Shown piece after piece: positions 11,811-23,846 of a stretch of 64,000 bases of DNA. The stretch covers positions 1,860,001 through 1,924,000 of the forward strand of contig JAHYIO010000004.1 in assembly GCA_020543525.1 (NCBI GenBank), read 5' to 3'. Positions within the stretch are counted from its first letter, which is position 1. The number at the start of each line of letters is the position of its first letter. A program made the position numbers and the translations under genes. This DNA comes from Coriolopsis trogii. Its lineage: Eukaryota > Basidiomycota > Agaricomycetes > Polyporales > Polyporaceae. The notes beneath the pieces were generated by a model. The model was not told the origin of the DNA. It made no database searches and saw only the letters and a program-made list of their open reading frames with translations.

Positions 11811-13788
11811 ATGTCGTCCGTCTCTGAACGCTCCTCGAACTTATACAATCATCGAGCCCTCGACGATGAAGATGCTCGCGTGTGGAGTCAGGGGGTAAGC
11901 GATCTACTGGACGTCCGGTGTCTGACAGGACCGGTAGAGGAGTATCGGCAGCAAGCTCGTGACCCTCAACGCTCGCAACTCCTGTACAGCGACATTCCTG
12001 GCTCAGACTATCAGATCTTCGTGCCGGTACCGGGGACGTTTGAAGAATTGGACAAGATCTTCCTACGGAGGGAGTACGCAGCGGCTTGGAGAGATATGGA
12101 GAATGCCTTCGTGACCGGCTGCACATACTTTCCAACGGTGGAGGGCAGGTTGCATTGCGGTATGGTTCGCAGCTCTCATTGTCGATAGCGGCTCAACACA
12201 GTGACTATAGATGATCGTCCAACTCCCGCAGCTCATGCCCCATATCGCTACGGATATGTCATCACAGGCCATCCGGGGATCGGTGGGAGAAGCTGGCAAA
12301 AGTTTCTGTATGGCAGACTAGCTGAGCCTTTGTGTAGGCAAGACTTTGTTCCTCAGTTTCGCTCTTCTGCGATGCCTCGAGAGGCATTGGACCGTGGCCC
12401 TGCAATTAGATGAGAGCAAGGTCCTCATCTTCAACTCGACCGGTGTTTTCCGCATCAGGGCTACCGTTAGCATGCAAGAGCTTGCAACAGTGCTTCCGCG
12501 CGCGACGTGGTGTCTCATCGACTCGAACGAATCCTTGCAAACCGTGCCCCACCACTTCCTTACGCTGGGTCGATTCCTCATTCAAACTGCGTCACCACGA
12601 GAAGACAGGATCAAGTGGGAAGGGAAGAGAGGTGGCTTCTGTGATAGGTATCTGATCATGCCCATGCCTTCGGAGGAGGCGAAGCTAGCGTGCGTACGAT
12701 TTCGTTACTCCTCCGGTGTCATGGCTGGCATGATACTCTCAATCAGATATTGCTCGACCGACGACATAAGCAAGGATCGTTCAGATGATATCATTGCAGC
12801 ATTCTATGCGAAGTACGGCCCTTCCACACGCATTGCCTTTGGATCCGTTTGGGCGAGAGCACGTTGGGAGGACAAACCGGCGCGCAAAGTTGACGAAGCC
12901 CTTAGCAGCCTCGATCTCCCGAAGCTCCTGCAACTGTTTACAGACTCCAAGAATGTACATATGGACGACAAAGTCTCGCATCATCTCCTCCTGGTTCTCC
13001 CTGCAGATAGTCGACACCACGTGCAAGTCGATCTGGTCTCCACACACATTCTGGTCCTTCTTACGAATGCTCTCTCGCTGTCCTCCTACGAGAGCGCGCG
13101 GACTTTCTACAACCTCTTCTCGTCTGCTCCGCAAACCAAGGCTGCCGCTGACCATCTACTGGAGAAGCGCATACACGCATTGCTACTCATGTCGGGCTTT
13201 TGGCCTCTCACGAAGCGGCCTGGCACGGACAAATATCGCATGGAGGTCTATGGGGATCCGAATGACCCTCTCCGTATTGTGCCCATGGACGCCGGCGGAA
13301 CGGTCCCTCCCCACAAGACGCTTGCAACTGAACAATTCAAGACGGGAGACGTTCTGCATCTTGAAGGAAAGTACTACCAGCCGATTGCGCAGAATCAGGC
13401 CGCGTTCGACTCCTTCGTATACAACCCGGAGGAACACGTCATCACCGCCTTTCAGATCACCGTCTCCACCACGCACTCGGTCAATCACAAAGGACTGCAG
13501 TGGTTGAAAGGGCTTCGTGCTCCGTCCTGTAGCCAGGAACCCGCTATCGACCTCGTCGTCATCTCCCCTAACCACAGTCTCACGCTTCCCGAGGAGGATT
13601 CCGCAATGTCGCTCATCCGGCAGATCTACCACCTATGTCTTCAAGGGTACCCGAATGAGCCAGACGGTGTGTCAATGCATATGTATCATACAATGCCCGG
13701 GGTCGCTCACATAAGACTATCCGCATTAGCTGAACCATCGCCTAAGCGGCCTCGCATTGCTGGAGTGGATGGAGTAGCCGTTCGGTGA
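11811..13788 (+). CDS. CRN/RHS-type P-loop NTPase protein
   Basis: Exons 11811-12159, 12202-12282 and 12338-13788 give 626 residues. Walker A GHPGIGKT is at residues 139-146 and its second glycine codon is split by the 55-nt second intron, so the motif is invisible without splicing. Walker B-like WCLIDS ends at Asp205. The block around GHPGIGKTLFLSFAL resembles the NTPase module of retrotransposon-hot-spot and Crinkler-type proteins, which expand in Agaricomycetes; I assign this by pattern, not by search. The N-terminus carries a WSQGVSDLLDV segment; the C-terminal half lacks a motif I recognise and ends in a basic PKRPR stretch that could be a nuclear signal. Role unknown: family members are proposed in intergenomic conflict or as secreted effectors, but no signal peptide is seen here. 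An inverted decayed copy lies immediately upstream. Confidence 0.75.
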
Positions 13789-14727
13789 GATGCTGATTGA
13801 ATTCTACCCATTCGCTCGCCGTCTTTCAGTTGACAGTGACAGGGACATCACTGCATCGACACATTTCCCCTCTGTACATGAGGCATTCCATACGGGCTAT
13901 CCGACAGCGCCCCCAGAGCGCCCCAGTGTACTGATTAATACATGTTTTGATTCATACTCGACAATGCTGCAGCATGGGACGCTTTCAGTCTGCGCTGACC
14001 ACGGCTCAGTCGCAGTCTGCTCCAATGTTCTACGGATTTCCCCCGCATCACGAGGGACTGAGCTGGCCCTGAGGGGACATTCTCATGGCACATGCATGTC
14101 ACGGCGAGCATCGCACACCGACTATTGCGAGCGGCAGATACGAACAGCGGTGAACGGTTGAACACTGTCCGCCCGTATGTCGCTTGCAATTGGTCAGTCC
14201 AGTCTAGCTATCTGGAAAGATGGAGAGGACTCACGTTTGCATAGCGACGTCTTCTCTTCTGCGGGTCCTGTTCATTTTACCTATACGGGATGTACCGTGT
14301 AGACGAGAGGCGTCGTACATACAACCTTCAGGAGAACTGGACGGAGGAAAGGTCGTAAGTGAGATGATCAGATCCAACTCAGGCCGCCACGGAGCGCGAA
14401 GTACTTTGTCAGATATGACGGCGTTTCTCGGGAACCAAGTACTAACCCGGTAGTACCACGGGCATGAATACATATATCAAAGACTGTCTGAGTTCAGGAT
14501 ACAACGACGTGAATTCCGAGTCGTACTATGTACTATATCTTTGGCGCGACTCAAGGGACTGGGCGGATCATGTGATTGTGTGTTTATACCAGATTGACCA
14601 CACCTTTACCTAAACCATCTCACGTCCATCTAACCGCATCGCGAACGCATACCATCCGGTGCTCATTGAACAGGTTCGCAAGCGCGATGGTTAGGATCGT
14701 CTCATAACCCATCGCCTGTACAGGAAA
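13789..14727. other. Intergenic region, no gene seen
   Basis: AT-richer than the flanks. Only short unrelated frames are present; it contains the promoter of the SET-domain gene. Confidence 0.45.
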
Positions 14728-16228
14728 ATGACGACAGCGATCTCTCCGCCAGAAGACCAGTTGAAGAGCGCACTGCTTGCCCTCAAGGTCGCCAACCCCA
14801 CGCTAGGGATTTCCAAAATCCATGCGCTGCTGCTTGCGCAACATCCGGAGTGGACAGTGAGCGAGAAGCGCACCCGCAAGGTCCTGCAGATCGAAGGGCT
14901 CGTCCAGAACGGGGGCACCGCAACCACGGGCCAGGTCTTCCCGAGCTCCAAGCTCATCGAGGGGCTCGATGTTTCAAAGTGGACGAGAAAGGTCGAGGTC
15001 AAGTACTTTGGGAAGCCGAAGGGAAAGGGTCTGGTTGCGACGGAGCACATCGCGGAGGGCGAGACGATATGGAAAGAAGACCCGTTCATCCTTGCACCAG
15101 AGTCGTGAGTCCCCTCCGTTTCCCTGTATCATGCGCATCTCGAGCTCCATCCGACCCGACTATTCAAGGAACATCTACGACCTCCAAATGTCCTCGCACG
15201 CCTGCGGACAATGCTCGACCCCGCTCACGACCTCGCCGCTCATCGTACCCTGCTCGGCATCGACGTCAGCCACGCCTTGCCCGGTGCGCTTCTGCAGCCG
15301 ACTGTGTCTCTCCCGCTCCGCGCGAACGCATCCGCTCCTGTGCGCGTCGCGCAACCCGGCCTCGGCGGCGCTGCTGCACTTTGCGCGCAGAAACGAGTGG
15401 ATGGCGCTCCACGCGCTCGCTCAGTGCACCGCGCGCGTCATGCTCGCGTTCCAGCAGGACCAAAAAGCATTCGACGAAGACTGGGAGGTCGTCCGCTCAC
15501 TTGCCCAGTTGGGCATGGAGGAGCGTGCAAAGGGCGGATGGTGCGTATCTCTGTCTCAAAGTTCTGTCCTATACATGTGCGCTCAGCAGACGAGGGGACA
15601 GGTTGGGCGCAGAGCCTGATCGGGCGATGTGGAAAAAAGCGCATAAGCTGTACGTGCAAGCCTTCCAGGAGCCTGCGACGGACGTGGAGAAAAAGCGGCT
15701 GGCGAAGCTCCTCAGGAAACCGCTTCCGCAGGACGTGAACGAGGCGCTCTTCGGATACGACGCATTTCTGCGAGGGCTAGGCCGCATGAGTCTCAGTGCG
15801 TCTCTCCGGGCTTGTCTCTCTTGCAGCTGTGTCGGATCTCGCTGATCTCTGGTCATTCGTGTGCAGATCTCGAAGCCCATGGCGGCCTGTACATCCTGCA
15901 TTCGCACGTGAACCATTCCTGTGCGCCGAACGTCTCCGTGAGACACTTTGATCAGCGGACGGCCCTTTCCCGCATCACCCTCGTTGCGAAACGCGATATT
16001 GAGCCTGGGGAGGAGTTGTTCATCACCTACGTGAATCCTGAGTTGCCGCTGCAACAGCGGCGCCAGAGGCTCATGGAATGGGGATTCGGCAAGTGCTTGT
16101 GCGAGCGGTGCGTTCAGGAGGAGTGCGAGCGCAAAGAGTCGGGCGGCGAGGTCGACGCAGGCGTTGAGGCGGTCGCGGACAGCGCCGATCTGGAGGCGGA
16201 GCTGAAGGCCGGGCTGGGAGTAATGTAG
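14728..16228 (+). CDS. SET5: SET-domain lysine methyltransferase, Set5-like
   Basis: Protein lysine methyltransferase; yeast Set5 methylates histone H4 Lys5, Lys8 and Lys12. Exons 14728-15104, 15169-15540, 15602-15795 and 15867-16228 give 434 residues. The N-terminal 65 residues (TLGISKIHALLLAQHP, TRKVLQIEG) match the helical start of the Set5 branch. The SET domain is split: GKGLVAT near residue 100, then a cysteine-rich insert (CGQC and later CSRLCLS) replacing a MYND-type finger, then NHSCAPNV at 330-337 and ELFITYVNP with catalytic Tyr369. Post-SET cysteines follow (CLCERCVQEEC). The acidic C-terminal tail is short. Substrate is inferred from the yeast protein. It could alternatively be called SMYD-like, but the order of parts favours Set5. 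Confidence 0.85.
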
Positions 16229-16347
16229 GGCCACGACGAAGAGAAGAACAAGGCGAAGCTGCTACATGTACTCGTACATTTGCACGTTCGGAACACCCAA
16301 AGTGAAGCATTCGTGCTCTGTTCGTATCCGCTACGTTCGGCTCGGAT

Positions 16348-17578
16348 TCACCCCCTCAACTTTTTGAACAAAGCGCCGCCCGCGGCGGTCACCTTCTCGA
16401 CGTCTCTGCACGTCAGACTGTAGCGCAGGCCGCGCTCGAGGAACGTCCCGCCCTCGACCGCCTCTTTCGCCGCGCTGTCCCTGAGCAGAGCCGCGTTCGC
16501 GATGTTCGTGCCGGGAGACCGGCTGCCCGGCGCGAAGCTGTCCTCCTGCACCTCGTCGATCCCGTGCAGGTGCGATTCGTACAGGGCGGAGGTCGTGATC
16601 ACCAGGCTGCGCGGCTCGAGGAGGAGTGTGAGGACGGGGGTCGGGTCGATCGGCTTGCCTGACCCGCTCATGGACATTCCTGGGATCGACGAGTGGGCAC
16701 TGGCAGGTGCGGATGGGGGTGAGATGGGCGCCGCGGTGCCCTCGTCGTCGTCCGGCTTGTATTGGTAGTAGTGGAAGACGGTGTGCGAGCCGAGGGAGAG
16801 AGTAGCGACGACGGGGTGGTAGGCCGGTCCGTCTTCGTGCGGCTGACGATCCGCGTACCATCAGCAACCGATACAGGTGCTCGTCCTGCTGTCGATTGCG
16901 GGACACGCACCATGATCCCTTGCCCGGGCGCATACTGTGAACAGACTGTGAGCATCATCGTGGTGCGTTTTACAAATACCAGCACGCAATGGCTATTGTT
17001 GCGAACCTCGTTCATGATGATATGGTTGGGTTGTCCGTGTGCGGAGTCCTTGAACACGCCAGTATCACGGATGCGTCCAATGATGTCAGGACTAGAGAAA
17101 GTCCACCGTGTATCAGCATATAGCAGCAAGCAGCGTGCCACACGTCCTGGACATACTATTGATTCACGAAGGAAGGCATATCTTGCGGTATCAGCATTTT
17201 CTTGGCCGTGAGGTCCCCACCTTGAACAGAATCAGCTCTGGCAAACGAGTAGTCAAAGAAACGCCAAAACGTGCCCCATATCTGCAGCCTATATGAGAAC
17301 GTGAGGTTACTGACAATGACTCGTGTGCTCGACGCCACCGCCGCATCGCGAAAACTTGCCTGCGATTAGCTAGCCGCTTCCACCATGGCTGGGGAGCTTC
17401 TTCTATCTGTCTTATGCACCATTCAGCAGCAGTAAAGCCGTACGGTATTTGATGCCATAGTGACCTTTCGAATGAGGTACTCCTCCTCGTCCTCGGTGAC
17501 AAACTCGGGGATGTAATATGTCGATGACGTGCCCGGAACCAGATACTCCTTGAGATCGTTGGAATGCATGGCGTTCAT
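16348..17578 (-). CDS. ALKBH6: AlkB-like Fe(II)/2-oxoglutarate dioxygenase, ALKBH6-type
   Basis: Non-haem iron dioxygenase of the AlkB superfamily; the ALKBH6 branch acts on nucleic acid with an uncertain substrate. Exons, from the start: 17578-17465, 17406-17360, 17288-17275, 17220-17157, 17091-17007, 16934-16911 and 16842-16348, giving 280 residues. Signature strings are in order: RRLQIWGG, GQPNHIIMNEYAPGQGIM, PHEDGP with iron ligands His118 and Asp120, SLGSHTVFHYY, then LHGIDE with distal His209 and the 2-oxoglutarate arginines Arg256 and Arg262 in RYSLTCRDV. An alanine, serine and proline-rich loop (about residues 145-180) is inserted before the distal half. Splicing is odd: exon 3 is only 14 nt and the introns on both sides start with GC rather than GT. 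The conserved RRLQxWGG motif is only restored with these joins. Confidence 0.9.
17275..17288 (-). other. 14-nt micro-exon of the ALKBH6 gene
   Basis: Flanked by GC-AG introns on both sides (donors GCAAGT at 17354-17359 and GCACGT at 17269-17274). Including it restores RRLQIWGGDL across three exons in one frame. Confidence 0.7.
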
Positions 17579-19841
17579 ACTGGATCCTGTCCGGATTGCA
17601 AGCGTATTTCTTCAGCAGAGCGCGATAAGGTTGCTGCAGCCGGCGGCAGTGGTAACCTGAAGACTTGAAGTTGACGCGTCTTGCCACGAAAGCTGAACTT
17701 GAAGTTCTTGAACCAAGGGGTCACCGGCCCGAAGCTATCGTAAGCAATAGCACAGCCACGGGATGCGAGAAGCGCCCTATACTTGGGGGCACCGATCCAG
17801 CTTCACCTTCGAACCAATATTAATCTCGCAAGATACCCTAATATCAGGGAATATTCTTCATAGAGCTTGCGAAGACTGTGCATCAAAGCAGCATTAGAGT
17901 TTGCCACGACCCTTGAAGAGTCTCGAGTCGGAGTCGGTCCGGCACATTGATGACATTAGTTCTACTAGTACATAGCCGCTGCGACATTTGGAAGCGATAG
18001 ACGTCGGGGCAGATGCATGCCCTCGCATAGATCCGGAAGCTGTCGGGAGCTTCGGCGAGCTTGGGACGTGCCGGGAATGCGTAGTAGTGTGGATGTGGCG
18101 GCTCGCGCAGCAGGGCGATCAGAGACTGAGCATACTTTGGTCTGGGTGCGACGTAAAGTGGTCATAGGAGCGCAGTCTGCTCTATGTCTACATAGTACAT
18201 GGAGACCTACAAGAAAATCAAGAAGTTACTGAATACTGCGCGGGCGAGCGGCGCAAGTATGGCATCCACTAGCCGGTGCAGAACAATATCGCCTGGAATG
18301 CGATGGTGGCCTGCGGAGTGAACGGCCTGTCCGATTCACTCACTCGCTGCGGATTTAATCAAATTGTGGCCTCGCTAGAGTACAAGGATGTAATATAGTT
18401 TGACCCATATGTACCTGTACCGACTCCACGCCAGTGGCTGTGTACCTTTTAGCCTCTTGTCCGCCTCGCGACTGGGCATCACTCACGGTACCGGCGGGAA
18501 TACCTGGGCCATATCCGCAGTATACGTTCAGGGGTTCCTCGGACTTGAACAGGCAAAGGGGACCGGGGCCGGGTACAGAACATATCCCCAGATACCCGTA
18601 ACACATCCGCACCCGGCATACCCGCCGCCGACGCCGACGGAGAGAACAAGTCGAGAGGTGTGGCCAGAACGCTGTCGAGCGGATTGTAGTGCGCACCTCG
18701 TGGTTGTCTGGGTTAGCTTATTGGAGGAAAGAGAGGATCATGGAACACAGGGGATGCTGTTTCAATCTTCCTTGTACTCTGGCCGCTGTGGGACCGGATG
18801 CATCGGGTCAAGACATCACGAACCCGATGGACACTGGTACCTGCCTTGTTTCTCTGCTGTGCTCTACGAGTTCCAGTCGCGCAGGTTGCGTCAGAGTAGC
18901 TGCTGAAACATGCCAAGTGTCCAACACGTCGATCGATGGGAATGCGCTGACTCACTCAGCGGATACTAGGACATTGCTTCGTTTGCTTTCGCAGCATGCT
19001 ACGCACTCTGAGATGTCCCGAAATGAAGAAGAAGCGTCGAGATTCGGACATGCTGAGAAATAGCGTCGTACGATGGTCATGGACGGCGCTATGACGAGAT
19101 GGAGCGACTGAGAGCATTGGCTCGAAGTGTTACCTGAACGGACTCGGGTTCCGGGCCGTAGTTCACAGTGGACGTTTCGCGCGACGATCAAGTCTGCTTC
19201 TCGGAGGCCGCTCGTAGCCTGGTACTATCGAACGCGGGTGGCCGCTCGGACATACCGCCGGTTGTTTGTGGGTCCTAGACGTGCAGCTTTCATGGATTGA
19301 TGAGAGTGACCGATGGATTTCAAGGTGGGTTGAGCGCTCCGGAGGCAGCGCGGAGCGACATCATGAAGCAGAATCAGCACGAGTGGGCGATGGACGCGCG
19401 TGTCGGCGGCGAAGAATTTGACAGCACAGCGTGTGGCTCTGGACTTGGTGGCACGCTCGTCGTGATCGATGTCGGAGTGGGCGTTGGTAGGGAAGAAGTG
19501 GAACGTACACGTATTGCTTGCCGAGAGCTTGCGTATGATATTCTTCGGGGATCGATAAGAGCCGGCCCCGGGGTACGTCCGCGACGGGCCTGGAGGAGTT
19601 GCTGAGGAGAGGAGAGGGGCGAGACAGATTGGGTAGAGGCCTAGGATAGACAAGGATTGGGAGGATGAGTGGAGGAGTCAAGTTGCGCTCGTGAACGGCG
19701 CTGGCCCGAGGCGGATGTGTCAGACGGATTGGGTGATGGGAAAGCGCGCATATGACGCAGTGGGCTAAGTCCGAGAGCAGCGGCGGCTATGCGACCCACA
19801 GACCCGTACTTTACTACTCACCTCCATCTCATCCGATCCCC
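17579..19841. other. 2.2-kb stretch without a recognisable gene
   Basis: Short open frames occur on both strands, for example minus 18355-18696 and 19225-19653 and plus 18400-18906. They overlap one another, have no family resemblance and no consistent intron set. A small species-specific gene on the minus strand near 18.4-18.7 kb cannot be excluded. Confidence 0.4.
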
Positions 19842-22734
19842 ATGCTGTCCTCAATTTCTTCCTTTCTACCCTCTGCCCTCCAGATCGGCAACGACAAGTC
19901 CCCACCATCCGAGAACGACAACAAACAGCTCACAGAATCACCAACCAGAGAAGAAGGAGACATGGCCGTCGATGAACATGGCGTGAAGAAGAAGAAGGAC
20001 AGGTCAAACGAGGTGTGTTCTCCTCTTCGTCCTCTCGTCCTCGTTGTCTTGCACTGGAAGTCTATGCCAGCGGGGATGTGTTTCAATCGTCATGTCTCCA
20101 TCATAGGCAACGTCGTCCTAGTGATGGCATACACCACTCTCTTCGTTCTCCAGGACACTTTTTAAGTGCGGCTGGCTGGCCACATCTCGCTCTGACACTA
20201 TCTGATGTTTGACATCTACGTGGCGTCGCTCGGGAGCGTTCGTCCTCATAATGCGTTGTCTCGCGGCTCCTCTACCCACTGTCTCCCTCCAATCAGCGCT
20301 CGCAGGAGCTTCCTTAACTCTACCAAGCGGCACATCGGCACCACATCATCTGCACGCGCACAGCTCAATACGCCGTTCGCCGCGGTTGGCAGATCGCATC
20401 TGCTCCCGGTGTTTGTGCTGTGCGCGAGCGTCTGCTTTGTGGTCGGGTCGCGCGGTTGCAGAAGTTGCGCCGCTGTGCTACTTTCTTCCCCGCGCCGAGG
20501 GCTGCAAAACTGCGGCTTGCCCTTGTATTGTCGATTGCTTTCTGCTGGGATCAATATGCGCAGAAGAGTCTTCACGCGCTGCGCAAATGGGCGCAGTTGT
20601 GTCCACCCCACATGCGCCTTAACCGACTTGTAAGCGATGGACGTCCACAGTCTTAAGTACCGCATACCGTGTTTGATTCGTTCATGTTTCAGGACCTTCG
20701 CTGACTATGCCTACCCAGTCCTTTATCGTTGTACGGCCGCCGCCGTCGAAAACGAACCATCCGCTCAACCTCCAAGTACAACTCGTTCCCCCCAGTAACA
20801 GGGATCAAATTCGGTCCAGTACTGGCCGCTCACGGGAGTCCTCCGTTGGCCCCGAAGTAGACGATGGCGCGGAGGACGTCCAACTCACAAGAACAAGCTC
20901 CAATCGCTCCGAGGTCTCGATGTATTCATCATACTCTTCCACCTCGTTCTCATCTGTCGCATCAACTTCCACCGCATCTTCTGGGCGCCGCATGATCATA
21001 CCCTTGTACAACCTGCAAGCTCATAGCGTGCTCACCAATGTCATCCTCGATGCTGGCACGGACGCGAAAGTCGCCAAGTTCCAGAAACGTGGTCTGGAAA
21101 TCATTGGTCTGGCCATCCTAGAACCCGTCGAGGTATGGGGCGAGGGGGGCAATCCCGCTGTACTCCCAGGGCACTCGCCGAACCTCGCACCTGCTTCTCT
21201 TCTTGACGAGCACATACCCCGCAGAAGCGCTGATTTTCAACATGGCGCTCACACGCCCACGTCTTCGGCGCTCTCACTCACATCTGACGAGATACCCCAT
21301 TCTCCCGCCCCTGCGACCCCTGCACCCCTTTCCGCAGCCCCCGCGACCCCCACGACAGCTAGGAATACTCCAGGCGCGAGGAAGTTCTTCGGCAAGCTAT
21401 TCAAACGGCGCGCTGATTCCCCTCCCACTTCACCTGCCTTCCCACCTTCCCCTCTACCTCCGATCAACGCCCAACCACCTTCGCCCCAGCAACCCATCAC
21501 ACCCATCCCATCAGCACCCGCTGACCACTCTCGTGCGTCCCGACGCTCTTCTCTGCTTCTAGGCGGGAATTTGGGCCTGCCAGGCCACTCTCCCAGCGTT
21601 TCCGGATCTGAAGCGCCTCCATCAGCCAGCACGCGAGACAGCGTCTTCCTGCAGCCTCCTGTGCTTGGCATCCAACCCTCGCTGAGTTCGCAAACTTACC
21701 CGCCAAAGGGCCGCCCTACGAAGTACGTCTGGGTGGTCCGGAAATGGTTGAAGGGTAGCCCGGACTCGTTGCTCAGCGGCGTGAAGGACAAGTTCCAGTC
21801 ACGAACAGGCGTCACGAGCGTAGGCGCGATCGAGAGCTTGGTAGAGGTTCGGTTCGAGTGGAGCCGAGGGAAGAGCAAGAAGCGTCGAGGCCGGAAGGAG
21901 GGCACGACGGACGAGGGCCGGTCGAGGTCCAAGCGACATAGTCTGGCTACCTCGTCTGCGGGGCAGTCGACGACGTCCCTCCACCAACAGGTGCCCCAGG
22001 TCGTGATTGCAGACCCGCCGATGACGAAGAAACACAAGCGACACTCGCTTTCCGCCAAGGAAGGCCGTCCATCCATGGACTCACATCGCTCGGGATCTCC
22101 TGGCGGTCGTGCCAGCGTCACCACTGCGACGACCGACGAGGAGCACCAGCGCGGGAGCCCTGCGACGACCGCGGAGGATGCAGGAGAGGAGAGCGACCCG
22201 GAGGACTCGGAGACGCCGTGGACGTGCACACTCGTCGTACGCAGACTCTCGGGCTCACGACTGCCTCAGAATGGCGCTGCGCCCGGCGGAGACTCGTCCT
22301 CGGGGAGCAGCACGGTCCGCGTGAAGATCGCCGGGGTTGTCCCAACACCGCACCACCCCAAGGTCGTCGCGCTGCTCAAAGTGCCCTTCCCGCTCCCGGA
22401 CGTCGAGATCGAGCGGGTGAGCGTGCGGAAGCGGATCCTGACGCCTGCCGGGGTTGCACGGCCCGCTGTCGACGACGAGCGCCCCGGGTCTTCGCAGGGC
22501 GGGGGCGGGGCAGGGAACGGACGGCCGGGGACGAGCGGGATGAAGAGCTTCTTTGGGTCGAAGGAGAACCAGAACGGGCTGGGGACGGGTCCGCTTGTTG
22601 AGGGCCTGATCCTCACCGCGGAGGAGATCAAGGACGTGGTGTCGAGCACGGCCCTGTGGCTCGTTGTCAGAGAAGGGTTCGGCGGAGTGGGGAGGGTGAG
22701 CAGGAAGGGCGATGGGGGTTGGCGTATCCGGTAA
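19842..22734 (+). CDS. Large low-complexity protein of unknown function
   Basis: I do not recognise a named family. Two exons, 19842-20012 and 20719-22734, joined in phase 0, give 728 residues; a second in-frame ATG at 20707 inside the intron would give an alternative shorter start. The first exon codes a hydrophobic then acidic and basic N-terminus (MLSSISSFLPSAL ... VKKKKDRSNE). Exon 2 opens with an ordered-looking stretch, FIVVRPPPSKTNHPLNLQVQ, followed by a Ser-rich region, then MIIPLYNLQAHSVLTNV and ILEPVEVW, which may form a beta-rich domain. The middle (about 170-300) is Pro/Ser/Thr rich; later parts carry basic KSKKRRGRKEG and KKHKRHS clusters. A more ordered C-terminal block (TPWTCTLVVRRLSG, VRVKIAGVVPTPHHPKVV) ends the protein. 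This pattern suggests a scaffold or regulator. The 706-nt intron is far longer than others here. Confidence 0.7.
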
Positions 22735-23846
22735 AGGGGCCTGGGCGCCGCTTCATGTCCATGATGCCGATGATGGTTATGTATGGTTTCGCCATGTCCT
22801 CTGCTCGGTTCTGATCGTTCGTTCGTTTTCTTTGCTCTTCGTGGGTCGCAAGGTGCTTGTGTACGCCGTCGTGCTGCTGGTCGTATTTATAGGAATCTGC
22901 GTTATTTGCTCTTGCCGTTCTGTTTGTTAGCTTGGCGCTTGGCGTTCACGAATATACATGTGTCAGAGCGGAACCCGGGCTACGATGCCTCCCGCGTTCC
23001 GCCCTTGTGCGTCACGATGGTTCTCGCTCACTGTCCCAAGCGTCGCGCGAGCAACAGCGCAAGGAGTTTGGCCCACTTGAGGGCGCGTGAGCAGGGCTGG
23101 TGTTCTGGCGGAGAAATGGCGGTCACATGATCGCCCCTGCTCATGATCAGATCATTAAGTAGACAAGGTGTGGTTGAAACCATCCATCCACAGGCAGGCA
23201 CCTGCAGCCCATTATCGACCTCGTCGCTATTCGCTAATCAAGCTCTCAAGCTCACCGTGACAGAATTCGTTGATTAACCTCTACATGCCGGCCAGAAATT
23301 CTTCAATCCACGATGACAGCGTCGCAATCAGGCTTTCACGGCGAGCCAGGTGTATTTGGCAGCTTCATCAAATTAGCTCAACGAGTCTTCGCGCCCTTCC
23401 TCGCCGAGACGAACGTCTATACTACCATAGTGACCTGTGTGGTCCTTGCGGCTTGCGGTTCCCTGTTTCGTTCTCCCTTTTAGGCTTCGCCATACCTCCA
23501 CTGTCTCTATGCTTTTACGAGAACTCTCCTGCGTCGTAGATCGACCATCTTGTTCCTCCTCACCAATTCACGGCCTCTGCCACTCACCCGACCCTTCCTT
23601 CCGCGTACTAGTTAGCTCTTAGGGCGTCCAACGCAGCGGAGAGGACCACCGACTCCTCTCTTTCTGGGGGCTCTTTGTCATAGGTCATTTCAGTAAGGAG
23701 TGAGATAAAGCTTTATAACGTATCTATAGGTCCAAGCCTGAGCTCATACTACCGAACACGCACAAATCTTGAACCAGAGCACGGCAGGTGAATATCCCAG
23801 GAACCACAACCCTACACTTATAGTCATATTGTCCATGCGCTCCCCG
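22735..23846. other. Intergenic region between convergent genes, no gene seen
   Basis: It separates the end of the plus-strand disordered protein from the end of the minus-strand chitinase. Only 3' flanks and short frames are visible. Confidence 0.5.

Noticed and set aside
17579..19841. Candidate minus-strand gene around 18.35-18.70 kb
   Set aside because: Three frames look equally open, no family resemblance and no coherent exon chain.
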